A stretch of DNA of 7,363 nt, taken from Candidatus Thorarchaeota archaeon (GTDB taxonomy: Archaea; Asgardarchaeota; Thorarchaeia; Thorarchaeales; Thorarchaeaceae). The stretch's first letter is position 1. The number at the start of each line of letters is the position of its first letter. Positions 1 to 5,944 of this stretch are shown piece by piece. The notes under the pieces are model-generated. The model made no database searches. It was given only the letters and a program-made list of their open reading frames with translations, and had not been told where the DNA came from. The DNA lies in contig JAEORG010000445.1 in NCBI GenBank assembly GCA_016841005.1, forward strand, positions 1 to 7,363, given 5' to 3'. The translations under genes and the position numbers were made by a program.

Positions 1-87
1 ACGGTGATCTGGCACATCTAGAGCTTGAGTGAGTTTTTTCACATCATGGTTTCCAACAACCATTTTACCGAGGTCATAGGTAGGCAT
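1..87 (-). CDS. N-terminal fragment of a divergent unidentified gene
   Basis: An ATG at 87-85 on the minus strand opens a frame with no stop through 29 codons to the window edge, so only the N-terminus is present. It starts MPTYDLGKMVVGNHDVKK and continues in a mixed charged/hydrophobic style that looks like real protein. I do not recognise the family. A TATA-like TTAAAA (minus strand, 127-122) lies about 37 bases upstream of the ATG, which would fit an archaeal transcript with a leader of roughly ten bases. No good Shine-Dalgarno sits at normal distance; the AAGGAG at 123-118 is too far away, and no ATG, GTG or TTG lies in frame behind it. An in-frame TAA precedes the frame near 126. Its divergent position suggests it could be a regulator or a glycerol-related gene, but nothing visible proves that. 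A chance open frame of this length is possible. Confidence 0.42.
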   Translation of the reverse strand, partial: MPTYDLGKMVVGNHDVKKLTQALDVPDHR

Positions 88-248
88 AGTATATTCACGA
101 ATACACTCCCCGAATAACTCCTTTTAATGTAATCTTGGTTATCGTTTTTACTTATCCGAGTTCTTAGTCAATCCGAAACCTTAGTATTGTACTCACGTTA
201 TCAACCCTCAGCCTAATACCAGAATCAAACTCTTAGGAAAGGATATGC
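88..248. promoter_or_regulatory. Divergent intergenic region with candidate promoters
   Basis: This A/T-rich non-coding stretch separates the minus-strand fragment from the five-gene operon and must hold the operon's promoter. Two archaeal-type candidates are visible on the plus strand. One is a TATA-like TTTTTACTTA at 145-154, which would start transcription near 176. The other is CTTAGTATT at 180-188, preceded by a CCGAAA reminiscent of a BRE element, which would start near 211. On the minus strand TTAAAA (127-122) could serve the divergent gene. A short inverted repeat, TATTC-AC-GAATA at 92-103, lies around the expected minus-strand start. No convincing bacterial -35/-10 pair was seen. Which element is used is inferred only from position and composition. 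Confidence 0.35.
155..188 (+). repeat. Two tandem 17-base direct repeats, possible operator
   Basis: Two adjacent 17-base units, 155-171 and 172-188, share the pattern TCCGA-N3-CTTAGT exactly, with 11 identical positions. They directly follow one TATA-like element (145-154) and overlap the other (180-188). Tandem half-sites placed like this around a core promoter suit a repressor or activator of the glycerol-phosphate operon. I see no clear third copy; a lone CTTAG at 232-236 lacks the TCCGA part. The regulatory role is inference. Confidence 0.4.
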
Positions 249-1895
249 ATGAGCGACTCCGAGGTTGATGTAGTTGTAATTGGTGGAGGAAGTACTGGTA
301 CTGCTGTAGCTCGCGACTGTGCAATGAGGGGTCTTAAAACGCTGTTGTTGGAACGTGATGACCTTGCATCAGCCACAGTTGGTACATGCGCGGGAATGAT
401 TTCGTCTGGTCTCAAGTATAGAAGTGAACCTGATATAATGAAGATGTGCTCCGCTGAGGTAGTTCATCTAAATCGAATCGCACGTCACATAATCATGAAG
501 AATCCTATTCTTGCTCCGTTGTTAGATTTGAGTGATGCTTCAAGTGACGGTGAGTATATTGATGCTTATTCTGAGCATGCAGATGAACGAGAAGTTCCTG
601 CAATGATGTTTCTTACACCCGAAGCTACTCGTGAGATTGAACCTCTCGTACACCCTGATGTTATTGCAAGTGTGTACTACGAAGAGTTCTTTATTGATCC
701 CTTCCGTTTGTGCGTTCTTCAAGCTCTCGATGCAAAAAATCATGGAGCCATTGTCAAGACCTATTGTGAGGTTATTGGTTTTGATTTCGTCAACGATTCA
801 ATACAGGGAGTTGTATACTATAATCGAATCACAGGCACAACTGAGAAAGTAAAAACGAAGCTTGTAGTGAACGCTACCGGTCCCTGGGCTAATAAACTAG
901 CTCGAATCGGGGGTTCGGAACTTGACCTCCGTCTAAATAAGGGTGCTCATGTAATCTTAGACCGCCGCGTTGTTAACGTTGGGATTACATCGAAGGCTAT
1001 CGATGGTCGCTGGATCTATTTGTTCCCCCACGAAAACACAACCCTCCTCGGCACAACAGCATTGGATACATGGGAAGATCCAGATACTTTGGTAGCCTCA
1101 TATGATGAGATTGAGTATCTTTTGAAAAGTATCGAGATTGTCGTACCATCCATCCGTGAAGCACGAATCATTAGAACAATGGCTGGGATTCGTCCACTAG
1201 TTCCAGAGTGGAAGGTTCCTGAGGACAAGGTTACACGTGGATATCAGGTTATAGATCATGAAAACGGTCTGATTAGCTTCACCGGTGGAAAATTGGTTAT
1301 GTGTAGACACATGGCTGAAACAGTCACTGATCTCGCATGCAAAAAACTAGGAGTAGATGCAGCTTGTACAACGCATGAAATGCCTCTACCTGGTAATGAG
1401 GATGAGGTAGATATCGAATCATTGTCTGATACATTTGGAATTAGTATGCATACCTTGGAAAGGATGCGTGCTCGTCGCGGGACTGAGATATTGAAGATTC
1501 TTGAGTTATTAAAAGATCATCCTGAATGGAAGACTACAATATGCACATGTGAACCAGTCATTGAAGCTGAGATTAGATATTCCATAAGAGAAGAATTCCC
1601 ACAAACATTGAACGATCTCCGTAGAAGACTTCGCTTGGGTACAGGACCGTGTCAGGGGACTTTCTGTACGTATAAGGCAGCCTCAATCCTCTCGGAGGAA
1701 TTAGATCTCCAAGGTGATGACTTTCTCGTAGATATACTGGATTTCAGAGCTGAAAGATGGAAAGGTATACGCCCAGTAATGAGAGGAGAGCAACTAGCTC
1801 AGGAAGAATTAGCACAGGGGATGTATTCATGCGTTGGGAATCTTGACCAGTCTGATGTCGATTATGACGAAAAACCATGGGAGGCAGGAAGTTAG
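249..1895 (+). CDS. glpA: Anaerobic glycerol-3-phosphate dehydrogenase subunit A
   Basis: The catalytic flavoprotein oxidises sn-glycerol 3-phosphate to DHAP and passes electrons to GlpB/GlpC, normally at the inner face of the membrane. The 548-residue protein has the DAO-type Rossmann motif GGGSTG (12-17), the second FAD-contact segment VNATGPWA (207-214), the substrate-site segment RTMAGIRPLVPE (309-320) and GGKLVMCRHMAE (346-357). A C-terminal BFD-like [2Fe-2S] domain has ligands C432, C434, C468 and C473; this separates GlpA from aerobic GlpD. The length matches GlpA proteins. An in-frame TAG at 234-236 and a partial Shine-Dalgarno (AAAGGA, 238-243) fix the ATG at 249. The stop abuts glpB with no gap. 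One oddity is that the usual LLHSGARY-type segment reads MISSGLKY (50-57), with Ser for His and Lys for Arg, so the substrate could differ slightly from glycerol 3-phosphate. The family assignment is firm; the exact substrate is inferred from the complete glpABC set. Confidence 0.9.
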   Translation: MSDSEVDVVVIGGGSTGTAVARDCAMRGLKTLLLERDDLASATVGTCAGMISSGLKYRSEPDIMKMCSAEVVHLNRIARHIIMKNPILAPLLDLSDASSDGEYIDAYSEHADEREVPAMMFLTPEATREIEPLVHPDVIASVYYEEFFIDPFRLCVLQALDAKNHGAIVKTYCEVIGFDFVNDSIQGVVYYNRITGTTEKVKTKLVVNATGPWANKLARIGGSELDLRLNKGAHVILDRRVVNVGITSKAIDGRWIYLFPHENTTLLGTTALDTWEDPDTLVASYDEIEYLLKSIEIVVPSIREARIIRTMAGIRPLVPEWKVPEDKVTRGYQVIDHENGLISFTGGKLVMCRHMAETVTDLACKKLGVDAACTTHEMPLPGNEDEVDIESLSDTFGISMHTLERMRARRGTEILKILELLKDHPEWKTTICTCEPVIEAEIRYSIREEFPQTLNDLRRRLRLGTGPCQGTFCTYKAASILSEELDLQGDDFLVDILDFRAERWKGIRPVMRGEQLAQEELAQGMYSCVGNLDQSDVDYDEKPWEAGS

Positions 1896-3269
1896 ATGGA
1901 TATGGATTGCGACTTCCTCGTGATAGGTGGCGGGATGGCTGGTCTTGTTGCTGGAACTGTTGCTGCGGAGACTGGATTTTCAACAATTCTCCTACGAAAA
2001 GGACAGAGTGCAACTGCATATTCTTCTGGAGCAATTGATGTAATCGGATACCTCCCAGATGCTTCTGAGCCCTTCATAACACCTGAGGAAGGTCTCACAG
2101 CTGTGGCTGGTCTTTATCCTCTACATCCCTATAGCATTATAGGATATAGAGAGAGTATCAATCCTGAAAATGTGGTGGAAGAAATTGTCAAGAGAACTCG
2201 GGAAGCAATAGATTGGCTCAAGATTCACCTAAAGGATTCAGTAGCTCCTTTGATTGGAGATTTCGAGTCAAACATCTTCCCCATAACGATTCTCGGAACG
2301 ACAAAACCAACATGCCTAGTTCAGCAGACAATGTATTCTGAAGATCTTCAAACACGTGAGGATAGTGTTCTACTCTTTGCGGGATTCTCTGGAAACGCTG
2401 ACTTCACTCCTTCAGCAGCAGCAAAGACCTATTTAGAAGAGAGAATCGCAATTGGAGAACCACCTCGTAAAGTTGGACACTGTGTTCTTCAGGTACTGCC
2501 ATTTGGGAAGTCATACAACATATCTTCCATTGAGATTGCTAGGCATTTTGATCACGAGAATTCTATTGACGATCTAGCTGCACAGCTGAAACCTCAGGTG
2601 GAAAAACTAGGAGCTACCCATGTAGCAATTCCTCCAGTATTAGGCATTAAAACAGCTTTCGAAAATAAAAAGAAACTAGAAAGTCAAATCAATGCAGAAG
2701 TATTCGAGCTACTAGGATTTCCTCCATCTGTTCCCGGCTTGAGATTACAACTTGCTCTTGAAGGAGTGTTCAGGCAGAGCGGAGGAAAAATGTTGATTGG
2801 TCATGAGGCGACTTCGTATATGAAGTCTAATGACCGTTTGGAAAGAGTGACTGCCAAAGCCCCGCGTAGAGAGCTAAATATCACTGCAAAGGCCTTTCTT
2901 CTCTCCACTGGCAAGTACATTGGTGGAGGACTGATTGGAACCGAAAATGGGATTCGTGAAACTGTATTTGGACTTATGACAGTCACAGATGCCTATCATT
3001 CCGCAAAACAGATTATACCCTCTCGATTTACAAACCATATTGCAATCAGTCCAGAGGGGCATCCAATCAATTCATGTGGACTTACACTTGATCCTCACTT
3101 CAGACCTGTTAATGAAGATGGTATTGAATGGGCTTCCAATTTATTCTCAGCAGGCGCTGTTCTCGCTGGATATGATTATTCCATTGAGAAAAGCGGTTTG
3201 GGTGTTGCTGCAATGAGTGGTTATTCCGCAGCAAAGAGTGCAATTGATTTCATGAAGGAGGCAGCCTGA
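1896..3269 (+). CDS. glpB: Anaerobic glycerol-3-phosphate dehydrogenase subunit B
   Basis: This second flavoprotein of the GlpABC complex is thought to relay electrons from GlpA towards GlpC. The 457-residue protein, somewhat longer than E. coli GlpB (about 420), begins with a Rossmann dinucleotide motif IGGGMAG (10-16). It carries family-typical segments: YSSGAIDVIGY (42-52), GFPPSVPGLRLQ (274-285), LSTGKYIGGGLIG (336-348) and, near the end, LFSAGAVLAGYDY (416-428) followed by a Gly/Ala-rich FAD-binding helix. There are no Cys clusters or membrane spans. The ATG directly follows the glpA stop, with GGGAGG at 1879-1884 as a ribosome site; a second in-frame ATG at 1902 could also serve. The zero gap to glpA and one-base gap to glpC show a co-translated complex. 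GlpB-like folds also occur in other succinate-dehydrogenase/fumarate-reductase flavoproteins, but the order glpA-glpB-glpC settles the call. Confidence 0.88.
   Translation: MDMDCDFLVIGGGMAGLVAGTVAAETGFSTILLRKGQSATAYSSGAIDVIGYLPDASEPFITPEEGLTAVAGLYPLHPYSIIGYRESINPENVVEEIVKRTREAIDWLKIHLKDSVAPLIGDFESNIFPITILGTTKPTCLVQQTMYSEDLQTREDSVLLFAGFSGNADFTPSAAAKTYLEERIAIGEPPRKVGHCVLQVLPFGKSYNISSIEIARHFDHENSIDDLAAQLKPQVEKLGATHVAIPPVLGIKTAFENKKKLESQINAEVFELLGFPPSVPGLRLQLALEGVFRQSGGKMLIGHEATSYMKSNDRLERVTAKAPRRELNITAKAFLLSTGKYIGGGLIGTENGIRETVFGLMTVTDAYHSAKQIIPSRFTNHIAISPEGHPINSCGLTLDPHFRPVNEDGIEWASNLFSAGAVLAGYDYSIEKSGLGVAAMSGYSAAKSAIDFMKEAA
3255..3261 (+). promoter_or_regulatory. Strong Shine-Dalgarno of glpC
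   Basis: AAGGAGG lies nine bases before the ATG at 3271 and inside the last codons of glpB. It fixes the glpC start and shows that translation of the downstream genes relies on Shine-Dalgarno sites embedded in the preceding gene. Confidence 0.75.
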
Positions 3270-3270
3270 A

Positions 3271-4509
3271 ATGAACGAGGATGAAGCTTTCGACTACGTT
3301 AAAGACACACTCAAGAAAGAGAGAATAACTCCATATCACTCCCATGAACTTGAAATTGTGAGGTCTGTCGAGAGTTGCATAAATTGTGGTATCTGCATCA
3401 ATCACTGTCCTGTCGTTGCTGCTGTTGGTACAGATCGTTTCAGCGGCCCTCGAAGCATTGCTGTTGAATTGAGTCGGTCTCCACCCGAGTTTTGGTCAAC
3501 TGCTGGAATTGTATACTTATGCACTGGATGCGGAACATGTCGTGAAGTTTGCCCCAAGAATGTCGACATCCCGGAGATAACCAACCTAATCCGCGCGAGA
3601 ATTTTCGAACATCGCCCTGACTTGGTTCCCAAAGGTCTCTATGTTGTACGAGAAAACCTCACCGAGTATAAGTTAGCGTTTGAGCCTTGGGAAGATAAAG
3701 CAGAGAAAAATGAGAGTCGAGATGTGAGACTGGACCATCTTGGACTTCCTCTCATTAAAGATAAAATCTCAGATACTGCAGATGTCCTCTTCTATCCTGG
3801 TTGCCAAGCTGAGGAACGCGCTCAAGAAGTCCGAGAAGCTGCAAAGGTGATTCTGGATTACTTTCAAGTGAACTACACTTTGCTTGACGAGATGTCTTGC
3901 TGTGGACTACCATCTCGACTCATGGGTGATTTTGAAACCGATCAACAATTAACCAACCATCTAAAAGCGAAAGTCAAGAAGCTGGGTGTCAAGACCATTG
4001 TCACAACATGTGCTGGATGCACATCTAGTCTGTCAGATATCTCCTACCGTGATGAATGGGGAGGGCCTGCTGTCCATATCCTTGAATATCTTGCAGAGGA
4101 GATTGGTCTGCAGAAACTTGGTTCTGCAATGAAAAAATCTTCAGAATTCTCAGATGTTCATGTTACAATTCATGATCCTTGCCATCTAATCCGACATACA
4201 TCTCGTCAGATCTCAGACTATGCACTCCTCATCCTTCGCCTAATCCCAGGAGTGAAGGTTACTGAATCAGAAGCCCATGACTCATGTTGCGGTGGAGGTG
4301 GACTTGTTGCCTACCATTCGAAGGATGTGGCAGATGCAGTAGTCAAAGAGAACATTATAGCAATCCGCAATACTAATGCTGAGAGGCTTGTTACTCCCTG
4401 TCCACTTTGCACTGCACAACTTGAGAGTAATCTTTTCAAGACAGGCAGTTCGGTTGAGGTTGACGACTTGACTGTGTTCATTGCTCAAAGACTTCCGAAG
4501 AAGAGGTGA
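3271..4509 (+). CDS. glpC: Anaerobic glycerol-3-phosphate dehydrogenase Fe-S subunit C
   Basis: This electron-transfer subunit links GlpAB to a membrane acceptor (menaquinone in E. coli). The 412 residues, near the usual GlpC length, have two ferredoxin-type [4Fe-4S] motifs, C36-C39-C42-C46 and C84-C87-C90-C94, each closed by Pro. They are followed by two complete CCG (cysteine-rich, DUF224-type) domains: PGC178 with C210-C211 and C247/C250, then HDPC304 with C339-C340 and C377/C380. CCG domains in HdrB/HdrD bind noncubane Fe-S clusters and may do so here. No transmembrane helix is evident, so membrane attachment would be peripheral. The start is set by the strong AAGGAGG site upstream, one base after the glpB stop. 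The same architecture occurs in HdrD, LldE and GlcF relatives; the position directly after glpAB supports GlpC. Confidence 0.86.
   Translation: MNEDEAFDYVKDTLKKERITPYHSHELEIVRSVESCINCGICINHCPVVAAVGTDRFSGPRSIAVELSRSPPEFWSTAGIVYLCTGCGTCREVCPKNVDIPEITNLIRARIFEHRPDLVPKGLYVVRENLTEYKLAFEPWEDKAEKNESRDVRLDHLGLPLIKDKISDTADVLFYPGCQAEERAQEVREAAKVILDYFQVNYTLLDEMSCCGLPSRLMGDFETDQQLTNHLKAKVKKLGVKTIVTTCAGCTSSLSDISYRDEWGGPAVHILEYLAEEIGLQKLGSAMKKSSEFSDVHVTIHDPCHLIRHTSRQISDYALLILRLIPGVKVTESEAHDSCCGGGGLVAYHSKDVADAVVKENIIAIRNTNAERLVTPCPLCTAQLESNLFKTGSSVEVDDLTVFIAQRLPKKR
4503..4509 (+). promoter_or_regulatory. Shine-Dalgarno merged with the glpC stop codon
   Basis: GAGGTGA contains the glpC TGA stop and lies seven bases before the ATG at 4517, a close match to the complement of the 16S rRNA 3' end. 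It selects 4517 over an out-of-frame ATG at 4510 that meets a stop after four codons, and suggests translational coupling of glpC to the flavoprotein. Confidence 0.7.
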
Positions 4510-4516
4510 ATGAGGC

Positions 4517-5944
4517 ATGCTTGATGAAAAAGCAAAGAAGAAGGCTTTGGAGCGAATATCAAAGATTGTTGGTCCTGAGTACATCACTTTGAACGAAACA
4601 GATCGAATACTTAATGCCCATGATGCTTGGCCTTTAAGTGAGGCAAAAATTCGAGCTGGAGAAATACTTCCTCTGGCTGATCTAGTGGTATTCCCAGGAT
4701 CTGTTGGTGAGATCTCCAAGATCCTTGTTGTCGCAAACGATATGAAACTCCCAGTAACCCCTGTTGGAGGTGGTGCTGGTACTTGTGGTGGGACACTTCC
4801 TATTTTTGGAGGGATTCAATTAGACCTCAAGCGTCTAAATAGAATCTTGGAAATTGACCATGCCTCTATGTTGGTACGAGTCGAAGCGGGAGTTGTTGGG
4901 ATTGACCTTGAAGAAGAGGTCAATCGTTATGGGTACACCACAGGCCACACACCTACCTCACTTCGAGCTTCCAATATTGGTGGGTTCATTGCTACAAGAT
5001 CCGGTGGTTCGATGTCTTCTCTCTATGGCAAGATTGAGGACCTTACACTTGGACTCCAGTTTGTACTTCCTGATGGGTCGATAATAGAATCAAAGGCAGT
5101 CCCACGTCATTCAGTTGGTCCTGACTTGCGTCAATTGATTATTGGTTCAGAGGGAACTCTTGGTGTCATTACGGAAGCAACTCTAAGATTGTTTCCAATC
5201 CCTGAAGAACGTAGGTTTAGAAGTGTCAGTTTTCCTGATATTCACAGCGGGCTTGAAGCAATTCGTAAGATATTCAGAGCAGGTATCCTGCCATCTGTTG
5301 TTCGTCTATATGATCCTGAAGATGCAGCCTTGAGCTTCTCTATGCATTTTGATTTTGAAGAAGGTCATTGCATGCTACTACTCGCTTTTGATGGAGCTTT
5401 GGAGAAAGTCAAGATTGACGAGGAAAAATCGGTTCAAATTTGTCTGGATGAAGGTGGTTGTGACCAAGGAGTAGGTCCATCGAAACGGTGGTGGGAGCAT
5501 CGTTATGATATGTACTATCCCACTCGTCTAACAACTAGCGGGTATTCAATAGGTGATACTATTGACATTGTAGCAACTTATGACAAACTAGAGAATGTCT
5601 ACTATGCTATGAAGGAAGCGATGGAAGCAGAAGATGCTGTAGTAATGTCTCATTTTTCACACATGTATCCGAATGGAGGCAGCATCTACATGATTTTCTT
5701 CACATCACAACCTGATGCGGAAACCGCCTGGGCAACATACAAGAGAATCTGGGATGCTGGAATTGCATCTTGTCTTCGAGAAGGTGGGACGATGAGTCAC
5801 CAGCATGGAGTAGGGCTTTCTCGTAGTACGTACACTGAAAATGAACTTGGTTCTGCTTTTGATGTTCTGAAGAAGATCAAACGTGTATTAGACCCCAATG
5901 GAATAATGAATCCTGGCAAACTTGGTTTGGGGGTGCGTGAGTGA
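4517..5944 (+). CDS. FAD-binding oxidase, alkyl-DHAP-synthase-like
   Basis: This is a 475-residue flavoprotein of the vanillyl-alcohol-oxidase (VAO) superfamily. The PP-loop VGGGAG (83-88), TTGHTPTS (141-148), IGSEGTLGVITEATLR (209-224) and the terminal NPGKLG (465-470) form the FAD fold. Several segments follow eukaryotic AGPS closely: YGKIEDL (170-176), PSVVRLYD with R263 (AGPS R419 region), GGSIYMIFF with Y391 aligning to the AGPS catalytic Tyr578, and GGTMSHQHGVG (423-433) matching the AGPS GGSLSHHHGVG segment. The HxGDGNxH metal motif of glycolate, D-lactate and 2-hydroxyglutarate dehydrogenases is absent. AGPS exchanges the acyl group of acyl-DHAP for a fatty alcohol in ether-lipid synthesis. 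However, the Fe-S partner encoded by the overlapping next gene implies net electron transfer, so a dehydrogenase of a C3 or glycerol-derived substrate is equally possible. The protein lacks the long N-terminal extension of animal AGPS and has no signal or membrane segment. The fold is certain; the reaction is not. Confidence 0.8.
   Translation: MLDEKAKKKALERISKIVGPEYITLNETDRILNAHDAWPLSEAKIRAGEILPLADLVVFPGSVGEISKILVVANDMKLPVTPVGGGAGTCGGTLPIFGGIQLDLKRLNRILEIDHASMLVRVEAGVVGIDLEEEVNRYGYTTGHTPTSLRASNIGGFIATRSGGSMSSLYGKIEDLTLGLQFVLPDGSIIESKAVPRHSVGPDLRQLIIGSEGTLGVITEATLRLFPIPEERRFRSVSFPDIHSGLEAIRKIFRAGILPSVVRLYDPEDAALSFSMHFDFEEGHCMLLLAFDGALEKVKIDEEKSVQICLDEGGCDQGVGPSKRWWEHRYDMYYPTRLTTSGYSIGDTIDIVATYDKLENVYYAMKEAMEAEDAVVMSHFSHMYPNGGSIYMIFFTSQPDAETAWATYKRIWDAGIASCLREGGTMSHQHGVGLSRSTYTENELGSAFDVLKKIKRVLDPNGIMNPGKLGLGVRE
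5929..5943 (+). promoter_or_regulatory. GTG start with overlapping stop and GGGGGTG ribosome site
   Basis: The flavoprotein stop TGA (5942-5944) overlaps the GTG start (5941-5943) as GTGA. GGGGGTG at 5929-5935 is five bases before the GTG and acts as a plausible ribosome site. The first ATG in the new frame comes only at codon 13, directly before the first Cys motif, so GTG is preferred. The arrangement points to translational coupling and matched amounts of the two proteins. Confidence 0.65.

Noticed and set aside
43..54. GNHD in the minus-strand fragment as a metallophosphoesterase motif
   Set aside because: In calcineurin-like phosphoesterases GNHD lies some 60 or more residues from the start, after metal-binding motifs; here it is at residue 12 with none of these before it.
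4282..4719. 145-codon minus-strand open frame across the glpC/flavoprotein junction
   Set aside because: It lies fully opposite two well-supported genes, has no recognisable motif and a low-complexity Ser-rich style typical of an antisense shadow.
4517..5944. Call as glcD-type glycolate or D-lactate dehydrogenase
   Set aside because: Gene pairing with a CCG protein fits, but the HxGDGNxH metal motif is missing and the C-terminal part follows AGPS; kept only as an alternative.
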